Counted from the stretch's first letter, positions 13,401-25,939 are shown. The stretch: 64,000 bases of DNA from Sordariomycetes sp. S80-01Y (GCA_037042185.1 JAXQJY010000030.1:2418001-2482000); one strand, 5' to 3'. The notes: generated by a model not told the origin, from the letters alone. Made by a program: numbers and translations.

Positions 13401-14763
13401 GGAAGCTCAATTTATTGCTCGTCCAGAAGGGCGACACATAGATCCCTCCTATCGTTTGTGCAAGGAGCTTCCCAATGTCGTGCTTGGAGACCTCATCAGC
13501 TAGCTGTGATGTGTCCTCCGGTTCTCTCTTTTTTTCCAACTTGCTTGTGTCAAAAATAAGATTGTTGGGGTTTGAGTCGTCGGGAAAGGTTTGCAGGACA
13601 GAGCGCCTTCTCCCATCCTTGGCTTTGCGAGACGCATCTAAGACGTCTCGGCTGCAGTGGAAGGGTATTTCGGTAAGCTCGTCAAAACAGCCGATCACCG
13701 CATCCCATGAGCCATCGACTTCTCTTGGTCGCCCATCCCTGATCTCGAGATATCGATTCAGGCTGGGGAATTGATCACTGAAGGAGGCTGCCAACGCTCC
13801 CAGTATCAAGTCGGCCATCTCTGTCCGCATTATCTGGTGGCATTTCTCGTCCTGGAGGGATTCTGTTGACTCCAGGCTCAGATCGAATGAATATGACGAT
13901 ATAGCGCCTGGCTCATGGAGACTCAGGGAAGGAGACTCTGAGCTTCTCAGCTGGACCTCCGGAATGTCTATATTATGTGCTTCAGCCTCTCTTTGATATG
14001 CTGCTTTCTCAATCCATTCGATAAAGGTGTGTGGTTGCTGAACATCCACTTTGCGGTCGCCACATGAGTACATGTGGATGTCTCTAAGGAGTATATGCCA
14101 AGAATGGGCGTCGATGGCGCCAGTAAGTGCTACCAACCCAATCTTCTTGATTTGTGACGTTTCGCCGAAGAAGAGGGCGCTGAGAACGGGTGTCGTAGAT
14201 TGCGAGCTCAAAGGCTCCATCTGCAGCTCCTTGACCAGGGCTGCACATTTCTCATCGGACTCATATGGCACCAAAGTTCCTGATGGAGAGTCTGTGGTCC
14301 CTAACAAGAGATGTGGTGTCTCGGAATCGACCTCAAGTGACGCACTTAGTAGCATGTGCCTCGTCGTCAGTGATTTAATCACTTGGACGGCACCATCGTG
14401 TGTCATCGGGGGCTCGACATTCCATATCAAGGCCTGACGCAACCCTGTGGCGTTGTAAAGGTTCTGGAGCAGTGTTGAAGGGACTCGGGCGGGTTGCTGT
14501 TCTGGCTCCTCGCTCGACTGTAGTTGGGGATCATTTTGCACCAGCTTGCTGACTAGATCATTGATCGTCATGCCTTGAGAAACATCGCCGACATCGACGA
14601 GAAGGTCAAGGTCTCTGCATTGACCGGCGAAGAAGACTGCCGATAGGGCATCACCTCCTTGCTCAGCAAGGGACTTTCCCAAGTCAACTTGGGATTCATC
14701 CTTCTTCAGAATTTGAGATGCCACCTTGCAAAGCAAGGATTCGATGCTTCTTCGGCTGCTCAT
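1448..14763 (-). CDS. Three-module non-ribosomal peptide synthetase with inactive N-terminal T-E relic and cyclising-type terminal C domain
   Basis: This cytosolic megasynthase assembles a peptide by the thiotemplate mechanism. Two exons (14763-12133 and 12079-1448) flank a 53-bp intron and encode 4,420 residues. The first ATG in frame is at 14763. Approximate domains: degenerate T (1-75, GGDA at 36-39 instead of GGDS), degenerate epimerase-like (95-490), C1 (528-935, SHALTDG at 653), A1 (955-1475), T1 (Ser1537), C2 (1620-2035, HHSVYDG at 1746), A2 (2060-2595), T2 (Ser2656), C3 (2740-3170, HHSMFDR at 2867), A3 (3185-3705), T3 (Ser3763), terminal C (3838-4275, SHAIYDG at 3979), degenerate T (LGSDL at 4357). 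All three A domains keep the TSGSTG ATP loop, YRTGD and the A10 lysine. The terminal C motif SHxxxDxxS fits fungal cyclising C domains. It diverges from the PKS, which probably supplies an acyl starter. Predicted product (inference): a polyketide-capped tripeptide, possibly macrocyclic. Confidence 0.95.
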
Positions 14764-15670
14764 GTTTGCTGATGCTCGAAATGGCAACGTGACGCTCCTG
14801 TACCGGCGTTAGATACCTTACAACGTGAGGCGTACATATGAACTCACTCATGTAGATAAAAATGTTACAAAATATGAGTTGAGTTGCCAAGCCGCACTTT
14901 CCAAAGCGGTACTATGCGTTGCTACGAGTCTGGGTTGTATTCAACACGGCGGCAGCTAAACGAAGCCGTGAGGATGCTCGGGACTGCTTTGCACATACCG
15001 CGGCAACAGATGGCCAGGAAGGCTGAAATGCTCATGTAAACGGAAAGTTACAGGGGGGCTCGATGGATCGAGAGTCCGATGCAGCTAATCAGGAGCTTGC
15101 ATGATACATAGACTTGGCTAAATATAGGCGCATAATTAGACTCGGCCAGGACTTCCGTTGGATATATGGGGCCGTCGGAGGATGTGCCGCTGGAGCTAGT
15201 CTAGTTCATTCATTACCTGTCATCTGCGCTCAAGCGCGCGCATTGAACAACAACAGCTGCCTGGGGATGTAAGCGCTCCACAGACAGATTTGCGATTTAT
15301 GACGAGCATTTGTCATTCTGCAGATGAAACGAAGAAAAGGAACAGCTCAGGTTTTGGTGCGAGATAAAGGGGACTTTGCAAGAGGAGCCGTTCGCCTGGG
15401 AGGGATGGAGTCCACGCCCAGACAGACCGCGCGATGGGATGAAGCGCTGATTCATAGAGTTTGCAGGATCAATGCCGTGGAGTGACAACCCTGTATTCGG
15501 AGCGAGAGCTCCAGGGCTTTTCAAATGTGCATGAGCTGATGCGCAAGGTGGACTATCCGAGGATTCCGGCCGATACTGACCGCGTCGCTTGTAGGATCTA
15601 TATTCCGTGGTATTAGCCTGGATTTTGAATCCAAAGTTCGGATTTTGGCTGCTCCTCTTCATTTCATATG

Positions 15671-15685
15671 GAAGGATTCGATCCT
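15671..15685. promoter_or_regulatory. Candidate operator, copy 1 (AGGAT-TCG-ATCCT)
   Basis: The core is an inverted repeat, AGGAT and ATCCT, separated by TCG. A near copy lies about 54 bp downstream. Spaced inverted repeats of this kind are common targets of dimeric fungal regulators, but the factor is unknown. Calling it an operator is inference. Confidence 0.3.
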
Positions 15686-15724
15686 GTCATCGTCGGGAAA
15701 GATTCGGCCTTCTTGTTTTGTAAC

Positions 15725-15739
15725 GAAGGATTCGACCCT
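15725..15739. promoter_or_regulatory. Candidate operator, copy 2 (AGGATTCGACCCT)
   Basis: This matches copy 1 over GAAGGATTCGA and CCT with one mismatch, which weakens the right arm of the inverted repeat. Both copies sit in the NRPS/PKS promoter about 0.5 kb upstream of the PKS start. Confidence 0.28.
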
Positions 15740-15745
15740 CCCACG

Positions 15746-15768
15746 GACCCTCTTATAGACCCTCTTAT
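15746..15768. repeat. 11-bp tandem direct repeat GACCCTCTTAT
   Basis: Two exact copies of GACCCTCTTAT separated by a single A lie just after the second candidate operator in the shared NRPS/PKS promoter. They could be a pair of binding sites or a chance duplication. Confidence 0.5.
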
Positions 15769-16219
15769 TGCGCTCAGAAGGATTGTGCCTTTGCATCGCC
15801 TAGCCGCCAACCAGGACTCGGCAGCTGCAAAGCCCTGAATCTGCTACAGAACCAGCATGGGCTAGTGAAAAGAGGAATGTAGTGCATGCAGACTAGGGGT
15901 CTTCCATGGTGAGTGAGACTGTTTAACCCAATCGGGTAATGACTCGTAGTCTTCAAGCTACCGGTGAACAGTGGGCTCGTAAGCTGTAAGCTGCACGGAC
16001 TCGCGCGCTTCGGCAGTACTTGTTATCAAACGATACCAGATGTAGTTGATTCAGGCTTGAGCTACTTTGCATCCTGAATGTTCCTGCACGTGCTAGTTGG
16101 GTGATGAGTAAGTGAGGGCAGAACTGCAGCAGCTACGACTTGTCTTCCGGAACCTTACTCTTCTCTATTGCCCAGAGAGCCTCACCTCACTCTCACACTC
16201 ATCCTCATTTTCAGACATC

Positions 16220-19200
16220 ATGGGCTCACTAGGCCCCAGTCTCGCCGTAAATGGCAGCACGGCAGTAAACGGAAGCGCTTCGCCAGCTTCTGATGGCGGG
16301 CAGTACGAGCCTATTGCTGTGGTGGGTATGAGCTGTAGGCTTCCAGGAAACGCAACGGACACACAAAAGCTATGGGAATTGCTCAAACAGGGTCGGTCAG
16401 CATGGGGGAAGACCCCCAAAGACCGCTTCAACCAAGAAGGCTTCCACGACTCTTCTGGTGATATTAAACCTGGAACCGTAAGGAATCTTCTCCTTCCTGC
16501 GATGGTTACTAACTCGAAGTAGACAAATACAGACGGTGGACATTTTCTGAAAGACGACGTAAAGGCTTTTGATGCCTCGTTTTTCGGAATAAACCCCGTG
16601 GAGGCAACGGTGCGTCCTCTCTGCCAACCAAAATTGAGGTAAAGAGGGTTCAACGTGACTAATTGCGAATTGGCTCCGTATCTAGGCCATGGACCCTCAG
16701 CAAAGACTCGTTCTCGAGATTGCTTATGAGGCTTTTGAAAATGCTGGTCTCACAATCGAGCAGCTTTCAGGATCCAACACCGGCGTTTACGTTGGTCTCT
16801 GGGCTTCGGATTATCAAGAGATCCTCACACGAGACACCGATTTCCCACCAACATACCAGGTCACAGGAGTCGGCCCAGCCATTGCCTCAAACCGCGTCTC
16901 GTACTGTTTCAACCTCAAGGGACCGAGCTTCACCCTCGACACGGGCTGCTCAGCCAGTTTGGTTGCGCTGCACCAGGCCGTACAAAGTCTTCGTGCTGGG
17001 GAGACCGAAACATGCTTTGTGGCGGGCGTCAATCTACTATTGGATCCCCAGAGGTATGCTTATCAGAGTCGTCTCAAGATGTTTTCCAACATGGGAAAAT
17101 CATATTCGTTTGACCACCGTGCCCTCGATGCCAGCGGATATGGAAGAGGCGAAGGATGTTCGGGAGTTGTCCTGATGCCTCTCTCACGCGCACAGAAGGA
17201 GGGCCATCCAATCCGTGCCGTCATCCGCAATTCTGTCGTCAATCAGGACGGCAAGACACAGGGTATCAGTGTTCCGAGTGCTTCAGCTCAGTCCGCGGCT
17301 ATTGAAAAGGCATACGCCCAGGTCGGTCTACGACCATACGCGGACTATGTCGAGGCTCACGGTACGGGCACCAAGGTCGGTGACCCCATCGAGGCCAAGG
17401 CCATTGCAAAGATCCTTGGTGTCACAAGAGACCCCAACTCCCCACTTCCCATAGGCTCACTCAAGGCCAACATTGGACACTTGGAAAGTGCAGCAGGCTT
17501 GACAGGCCTGATTAAGGCCGTCTTAGTTCTCGAACACAACGCCATACCACCACAAGCGAACTTCGAGAAGGCGAACCCGGAGATTGACTTAAAAGAACTC
17601 AACCTCAGGATACCCGTAGAGCTGGAACGCGGCCCTATCAAGAGAGTGTCCGTGAACAGCTTCGGGTACGGGGGTACCAATGTCCACCTCATTGTTGACT
17701 CTGCCGCTGCGGGTGTGGAAGAGGAGCCAATTTCTACAAACGGGTTTCAATCTAACGGCGATCATGTGCCCAATGGCAGCATCAATGGCACACAAAAGGC
17801 CAAGGACCAGCTGTTTGTTCTCAGCGCTGCCAGCGAAAAGTCGTGCCAGAACATGGCAGCGTCCTTGTCGGAGTATCTGAGCAATCACTCGGATACAGCC
17901 GAGCCGGGAAAACTCCTAGATCGTCTTGCATACACGTTATCTCAGAGATCGGTGCTGGAAAACAGGGCAGGAGTCATTGCCTCCGGACTAGAGGATCTCC
18001 TTGCACAGCTCTCCAAGCTGTCAACCCAACCTATACCTCGATCCGACCGCCAAATGAGCCCCCGCATTGCATTTGTCTTTGGTGGCCAAGGCGCTCAGTA
18101 CCCACGGATGGCCCAAGGGCTACTGGGATCATGGCCATGCTTCACGGCGAGCATGAAGCGGGCTGGTCGATGCTTGGAGGAGTGCGGAAGCTCTTGGGAT
18201 CTCTTTGAAGAGTTACTGAAAGCACCGGAGGAAAGCCGCATGGAAGACCCGTGCATTGCTCAGCCCATCTCCACAGCGGTTCAAATCTCGCTTGTGGACG
18301 CTCTCAAGGATTTGAACATCATCCCGAGTGCAGTGACCGGTCATTCCAGCGGTGAAATAGCTGCTGCGTATTGTTCAGAAGCCATAACCTTCGAGGATGC
18401 CCTCAAGATCTCATACCACCGCGGTCGTCTAACCAGCGAGTTGAGAGTGGAGAAGAAGGGCAACGCTGGAGCCATGATGGCTGTGGGTGCCTCAGCACAG
18501 GTGGTCAAGCAGTCAATAGAGCAGCTAGACAAGTCTGCTGCTGCTAGGATCGCCATCGCCTGCTACAACAGTCCTTCCAGCATTACAGCCTCCGGGGATG
18601 AAGATGTGGTCGCCGCATTGAAGCAGAAGCTGGACGAGCAAGATATTTGGAATCGCCTACTCCGGACTGGAGGAGCCGCCTACCACTCGCCTCAGATGCT
18701 GCAGATTGCAAGCAAGTATTACGAAGCTCTCAAGGACGTATCCGGCGGTGTGCCTGCGTCTACCATCAACATGGCTTCCTCAGTCACGGGAGATGAATTT
18801 GGAGACAAGCCCGTCAACAGCGACTACTGGGTGCATAACCTGGTTTCGCCGGTCCGCTTCGTTGATGCCCTCAAGAAGACATGCGTAGCAAAGGACGGAA
18901 CGCGAAAGGTCGACCTGATCCTGGAAGTGGGATCTCACTTCCAGCTGGAGAGCCCCATCAAGCAGACTTTAAGGTCTTTCACGGGAGAGGCTGCCAGGAT
19001 CCAGTACGCAGGTACTTTGAAACGCGGAGAAGATGCCCATCTTCGCATGCTTGAGATGCTGCGGTCTCTATATTTGGAAAAGACACCTGCCGCGTTCTGG
19101 AAGGCGCCTGGACATGAAGGCAAGGCAATTCAAAAGGTTCCCACGCTGCTGACGGATCTGCCACCTTATCCTTTTGACCATTCTAAGACGTTTTGGCACG

Positions 19201-22200
19201 AGAGTCGCGTCTCAGCTGGGTACCGAAATCGCCAATTCCTGCCCCATGAGCTTCTCGGCACTCTCGTCCACGACAACAACCCACAGGAGCCCAGATGGCG
19301 CTGCTACCTCAACCTGAAAGACGTGCCCTGGCTAAGTGGCCATGTTATTCAAGGGCAAACCATCTTCCCCGCCGCCGGATATCTCGCCATGGCCCTCCAG
19401 TCAGCGAGACAAGACACCTTTATCCGGAATCCCGAGGCCATCATTGAGCGATTTGTGCTGCGAAATGTCAGCATATCGCAGGCGCTTGTCATGGACAGTG
19501 GAAAGACTGATCTCGAAATCAGCTTGTCTCTGCGACCTCAAGCTGTGTCGGCGAGGAAGTCGTCAAAGCTGTGGCAAGAGTTCCGAATCTTCACCACGTC
19601 TACCGACAATGTCTGGACCGAACACTGCCGTGGTCTTCTACAAGTGGTGCTCAAATCTGGTGTTGCAGGCGACGACGAGAACCTCACCATTTCCCGTACG
19701 CAAGTTACACTGCCCTCTTATGCCCAACACATCCAGCCCAAGAAGTTCTACCACAGAGCAGGTGATTTGGGCCTCAACTGGGGCACTCCCTTTGACAACC
19801 TGACCGATATTAGGACCACTGATGGTGCGTCCATTTCGGACTCGTCGTTCGTGGCCGCCGGCACTGGGCCTGCTGGGACGTACACGGTACATCCAGCAGT
19901 TCTGGATGCCTGCCTCTACCACAGCATCATGTCAATCCTGATTTTCGAAGACGCGATCACATCACCGGTCGTGCCGACATTCATCGAGAAGCTCGTCGTG
20001 GCCGAGCAGGATCCGACCCAGCCGCTCCAAGAAGTCACCTGCCACGCTACTAGGACAAAGAGCTTCCTTACATTCGACATTGGCGTCGTTGAGAAGGAGA
20101 GGCAGGACAAGCTGGTGCTCCAGGCGTGGGGTGTCAGCGCAACGAAGTTACCAGACCTCTCCGCCGGTGACAAGGGCAACCGAGACTTGTGTCACGTCGT
20201 GGACTGGGTCACTTACATGTCGAAGACTACCAAGAAGCATATCGACAAGCTCTGTAAGAGCACTATCGAAGACAAGTCCATTCTTGCTGAGCATCGAGCA
20301 CTTGTTGCCTTGACGTTGCACTATGTCAGGCGCTCACTGGCGGCCACATCGGCAGAAGACATACCTGAAGGCTACCAGCGCCACTGGTTCAACTGGATGC
20401 AGACGATTTCCGACCAAGAAGCCGACCCCGAGTTGCTGAGCGTCGCAGAAGCAGACGATAGTATCGTGGCACAGGCCTTGAAGCGTTTAGGACCACAGCT
20501 AAACGAGCTCCTGCGAGGAACAGTTCATCCCTTGTCTTTGCTGACCGATGGTGATCTGCTAGGCAGACTCTACTCGGAAGAGCGTTGTGCCCGCTGCATC
20601 ACTCAAATTTCAGCCTACTGCGGCGAGCTCGGTCGCCAGAACCCCAACATGAAAGTCCTCGAAATCGGCGCAGGTACCGGATCGGCAACTCTGCCCATCC
20701 TACAGGCCCTCCAGAGCTCCAGCAAAGTCCTCGCGTCTTCCTATGACTTTACAGACATCTCGTCTGGATTCTTCCCGGCGGCGAAGGAACTGCTGGCCGA
20801 CTTCGATAACATCATGAACTACAAGACCCTGAACATCGAAGACAGCCCCGAGTCTAACGGCTTCGAGCCACACAGCTACGACGTGGTTATCGCTTGCAAC
20901 GTCATCCACGCCACTTCTCGTATCGACGCTGTTCTAGAGAATGCCAAGGCCTTGGTCCGTCCCGGCGGCAAGCTGATCCTCATGGAGCTCACGGAGAACC
21001 GCGCCTATTACAACTTTGTCTTTGGTGCGTTTGCCGGTTGGTGGGCGGGCTACGATGAAGGCCGAAAGCTCTCTCCCCTTCTTTCTCGTACAGAATGGGT
21101 GCAGAGACTCCAGCAGACAGGCTTCGTTCAGAACGAGCCTTTGTTCTGGGACTACCCCGTGGCTGACGGTGGCACCATCACCGTCTTTGTGTCCGAGAAC
21201 CCAGAGCCTGCCCCGTCAGCAGCACCTTTGGCCATCGATGTCATCGCTTCCCCGGATCAGTCCCCGCATTCTATGTTCACTGAAAAACTCAAGAAGCGCT
21301 TCTGGGACCGCGACGTAGAGCTCTCCGCACCCTCCAAGCCTGTTGAGGGCGACAAGATGTCCATCATCCTCCCGGAGCTGTGCGACCGTGTAGCATGGGA
21401 CATCGACGGGCCGCTTTTCGATGCACTGAAGGCTCGAATAATTGCCTCTAAGGCGGTCATGTTCGTGACGCGCACGGCCAATGGCAAAGAAGAGCGACCT
21501 GGTGGTGACTGGGTCTACGGCTTCTGCCGATCGATCCGTCAGGAGCACACCTCTGTGCGCCTCATCAGCCTCGAGATCGGAAGCAGCCTGGAGGACTGCC
21601 TTGAGCCTCTAGCAACCATCCTGAACAGCTCAACGGCCGATCTTAGCATCCCCAACGGCGATGTCGAGCTTGAGTTCGTGGAGAAGGAGGGCCAGCTCTT
21701 CGTCTCCCGCGTTCGTCCGGAGCCAGGACTTGACAGTCACATTCGTCGGGACTTGGGTGAGTCGCGCCCGGAAGAGGCTCTTTTCATCAACAACAGATCC
21801 ATGTCTGCAGAGCTGGCCGTCCCAGGTGTGCTCGACACCATCCGCTGGGTGGATAACCCTGAGATCGCTGGAGAACTGGACCCCGACCACATCAAGCTGG
21901 AGCTCTGCGCCGCAAGCATCAACTTCAAAGATGTTCTGATTGCCTCTGGCCAGCTCGAAGGCATTACTCGGATGCAGAACGACTGCAGCGGCGTCGTCCT
22001 CGAGGTCGGAGCCAACATGAAGGACAGATTCACCCCCGGAGATCGCGTGTGTGCTCTTTACTCGCAGTCGTACACCAACTATCCTGTCGTTCATGGAGAC
22101 TGCTGCCATGTGGTGCCTGATTCGATAGATCTGGTTGCCGCTGCCTCGATTCCCATTGTCTGGGCCACCACGTACTATTCTCTAGTGTATGCTGCCAAGC

Positions 22201-24018
22201 TGCAAAAGGGCGAGAGCATCCTTATCCACTCGGCAGCTGGAGCTGTTGGTCAAGCAGCCATCATGCTTGCCCGTCATCTTGGGGCTGAGATCTTTGTCAC
22301 CTGCGGAAACGACACCAAGGCGGAGCTGTTGATCAAAGAATTTGGCATCAAAGAGGACCACGTCTTCTCGAGCCGGACGACGGCTTTCCGCGAAAAGGTT
22401 AAAAGCCTGACCAGCGGCGAAGGTGTTGACGTCGTCCTCAACTCACTCAGCGGGGAGATGTTCCGCGAGTCGTGCAACTCTCTCGCACCGTTCGGGCGCT
22501 TCGTCGAGATCGGCCGCAAGGACCTGATGGAAGACGCCCTGATGCCCATGGAGTTCCTCCTCAACAACATCACATTCTCCTACGTCGACCTGGCGCACGT
22601 CATCGTCACCAGGAAAAGGCTAGCCCACAAGGTCTTGCACGAGGTCATGGACCTGTTCAACCGCGGGGTCGTAGAGACTGTGAGGCTGACAAAGTTCCCG
22701 ATTTCTCAGATTGGAGAAGCGTTCCGCTTGATCCAAGCTGGCAAGCACACGGGCAAAGTGCTCCTGACCGTGGAGCCAGAGCAGAAGGTTCAGGTAAGTA
22801 GCCAGTAGGCTTTGAAAGTGCTTAGCTCTAGATATGGTACTGACTGTCGAAATCTAGGTTGTTGAACCAAGGCCTACGCCGGTTCAGCTTCACTCGGACG
22901 CGACCTACATCGTGGTTGGCGGTTTGGGTGGGTTGGGTAAGCGCATAGTTGGCTGGATGGCAGAGCAGGGTGCGCGTCACATTGTCATCTTCTCCAGATC
23001 GGCCCGGGTGGACACAGAAGCTCAGAGTTTCCTGGATAGGCTCGCATCCCTAGGTGTCACTGTACGGGTGGACCAGTGCGATGTCACTTCGGAAGACTCG
23101 TTGAACCGGGCCCTGACCAACATAAGTGAGGAAATGCCACGCATCCGTGGCCTCGTCCAGGCTGCTATGGTCCTCCACGATGTTCTCCTGGATGACATGA
23201 CCGTGGAGCAATGGTGCAAGGCTACCAGCCCGAAGATCCGTGGCACGTGGAATTTGCACACCATGCTGCCCCCTCAGCTGGACTTCTTCATCATGCTCTC
23301 CTCGGTCGTGTCCGTTGTCGGCAATATTGGCTCAAGCAACTATGCAGCGGCGTGCTCTTACCAAGACGGAATCGCTCACTACCGCCAACGCCTAGGCTTA
23401 CCGGCGTACTCGATCAACGTCGGCGCTGTCATTGAAGCCGGCTACGTCAGCGAGAACCCAGAGGTGGCCGCGACCCTCCGTCGAAACGGCCTGGGCAACG
23501 TCACCATTGCCGAGTTCTTTTCGCATCTCGGGCACGCGATCCGGAACGAGACGAGACACTGCCAGTCATCGGTGGGCTTGGTCCCATCCGGCAACGAGCG
23601 CGGCCTCGAGACCATGTACTGGACCAACGACAAGAAGTTTGCCCACCTCGGACGGGAGAACCAGGTCGGCAAGCAGAAGGTCGGCGGCGCTGACGACGTC
23701 AGCTCGGTGCTTCAGGCTGCGGAAACGTACGAGGAGGCGTTGGATGCCGTCCGCGGGGCCATCGTCAAGCAGCTCGCGACCATCCTCGCCCTTGGATCTG
23801 ACGAGATCATTTCTGCGCGGAGCCTAGACTCGTACGGCGTCGATTCGCTTGTTGGCGTAGAGTTGAGGAACTGGATCAGCGCCTATCTGCAAGTTAACCT
23901 GCCCCTGCTGGTTATGTGGAGTACCAACAGCATCGATGAGCTGGCTGGGATTGTGACCAAAGGATCTAGACTGGTGACCGTGAAGGCGGACGAGGAGGAA
24001 GTGGCCGCGCAAGAGTAA
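16220..24018 (+). CDS. Highly reducing type I polyketide synthase (KS-AT-DH-MT-ER-KR-ACP)
   Basis: An iterative PKS that builds a reduced, possibly C-methylated acyl chain from malonyl units. Four exons (16220-16477, 16523-16609, 16686-22793, 22858-24018) encode 2,537 residues; introns are 45, 76 and 64 bp, the first with a perfect TACTAAC branch site. KS starts near residue 33 with Cys203 in DTGCSAS and histidines at about 340 and 380. AT has the GHSSG serine at 669. DH has WLSGH near 1000 and its DACLYH partner near 1188. MT has LEIGAGTG near 1438. ER has HSAAGAVGQ near 1963. KR begins [10 protein letters not shown] near 2166 with its tyrosine near 2312. The ACP serine lies in GVDSL near 2481. 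No thioesterase or reductase follows the ACP, so the chain must leave by another protein, most simply onto the first C domain of the divergent NRPS. All catalytic motifs look intact. Confidence 0.96.
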
Positions 24019-25939
24019 ACTTTGGTGAAAACAAGCGCTGCAATTAGGCAAGGGTTAAAACAGCAAAGGTCAAAGGTAGAAGAATCCGAATGCTCCATGT
24101 TCCCTCCCTGCCACATACATCTCATCCTAAGCGTGGTAAACCAACTCTGCAAAAGGCCTCAATCCCTTTGCTGTAGAGAGTGTGTGAGGTCGAGGACGAA
24201 GACGCCGAGTCCCACAAGAAAACCTTTGTCTTTCACATCGCTGGACCGGTACATATTTGAGCAAGCTGCTTCGTTCCCTGGCCTCTATGTTTGAATGGTT
24301 ATCTGGAACTGGTAAGGTTGCTCAGTGCAGGGGATGTTGAAACTCGTAATCCGAAACTGAACGGTAGCCATTGAGCAGGCAAGCCATCAGTTGAAGTCCA
24401 CCTTGCGCGATTGCTCATAAACCAAAGTCCAGCACTGAGCTTTAGTGACTCTTTCTTGCTTCAAAAGCTTACCCCGGGTAATTGCTAGATCGGTCGACGC
24501 CTCCCACACCAACCCAAGCTAGCATCGATAGTCTCATGAGGAATCCAACGTGGCGTCCAGCCAGGCTCGACACCGCATAGGGCTCTCTAAAATTTTCGCA
24601 AGGCGCGCTCGTACCTCTTTTCTCCCGAGGTTTCATCCCAATCAGGGAGAGAAAATATGGCATTGCGACTTTGCCATGTGTCTTGTTTCACCGCCACCTA
24701 CACGACACTGCCGACATGAAGGACCCCTGCCGAACGTGATGCGCTATCCGATACATCACCCGCTCAACGTCAGACCGTTCGAGGCCTTTCACGCTACCCA
24801 GTCAAGCCTCGTCAGCTCCAGCTGGTATATCTGCCCACCACGGAGCGGCCGTGCCTCGCACCCATCCACCAGCACCAGCTACTGCACACTCTAACCAAGA
24901 CGCTCAGCTAAAGATCCCAGAGCGAGTCTCGATTGGTTTCCGAAAGACCCGACATTCAAGTCTTCCGACGCGGGTAAGTGCATTCAGGACCCGAGATGTT
25001 GATTCAGAGTCCCCGAGCCCTGCGTGCGGCTCTTCATGCATGTCTAGCAATTGTGGCACCAAGAGCCTCGTTCGGACACGTTGAGAAACCTTGGCTGACG
25101 ACTGAATTCATCACGGACCAAGGGAGGGACTGTGCAATTCGAGACCTGCATGTTTATATGGTATTAAGACTGCATGTTTCCACGCACAGGCGCAATGCCC
25201 TCCTCGCATCGGCCCCGGAGGGAAGTTCTAGAAACTTGCGCTTTGGCGGATAGCTCCGACGCTGAGGACATAGCGCAAGCGCCGCACGGCTAGAAATCGA
25301 ACGATGCTGGGACGCAACATCATCCCTCAGCAAGGAGGGCCTACGCCCAGGGCCAGAGCGGTCCAAGCCATCGAGACGTGAGGCTGAACTCCCACCCTCC
25401 AATCACGCCTCTCATACTCGTCGGCACGTTCTCACCTGACACTTCCCCAGACCAGCGCATCGCATGTATGTGGCTAACATGAAGTGCCCCCAATGGACCG
25501 CCCCGTGCGCCTCTCTCGCCGCATCTGCACCCCATCGACCCAACCCGGCGCAGCGGGAGAGCATCAGCGCGCGCCACCAGCCTGGGTTTTCCCTGCTTGG
25601 GGCTGGACGTGCAGTCCCGGATGTCGTAGAGGGCTTGGGACGTGCATGGCCGAGTCAGAAAGTGGTAATCGCCCTTGGAACACCCAGTCATCGAGGTCCG
25701 AGGGATGGTCCAAGGGGGGCCAGTGGTTGCGAGACATTTGCCCCTCTCTAGGTTACCCTTTGATGCACATAACCCACTGCTGCCGACTTATCAGTTGCTA
25801 GGAGGCCTAAATGATTTTTCAACATAGAAGGGCGCGTCGGTATATAGCTGCACCAAGCCCGGCTTTGGCGGTAGTTGCACCGTCTCCAGCTAGACCCTCT
25901 CGCGAAACCGATCCAGCCCACCACACTGTATATACCGCC
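24019..25939. other. Intergenic region downstream of the PKS
   Basis: Nothing in this 1.9 kb shows a protein motif or sustained coding bias. Open frames are short and proline- or arginine-rich in several phases. It should hold the PKS terminator and the promoter of the next small gene, and it marks the change from the biosynthetic locus to conserved genes. Confidence 0.55.

Larger units (their letters stand above)
14764..16219. promoter_or_regulatory. Bidirectional promoter region between NRPS and PKS
   Basis: This 1.46-kb stretch separates the divergent start codons of the NRPS (14763, minus) and PKS (16220, plus) and holds no convincing gene. It must contain both promoters and is the likely place for cluster-specific regulation. 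It carries near-identical motifs of the form AGGATTCGAYCCT at about 15673 and 15727, a third partial copy (GAAGGATTG) at about 15778, and an 11-bp direct repeat at 15746-15768. No regulator gene lies next to it in the window. Confidence 0.6.

Noticed and set aside
16112-16522. Longer or read-through version of the PKS first exon
   Set aside because: The frame before 16220 lacks an ATG, and reading through 16478 leaves the PKS frame. A TACTAAC branch and CAG/TAG sites support the intron.
25811-25939. N-terminal extension of the small hypothetical protein
   Set aside because: It includes TATA-like sequence (tgtatatacc) directly before the chosen ATG and looks like promoter or leader.
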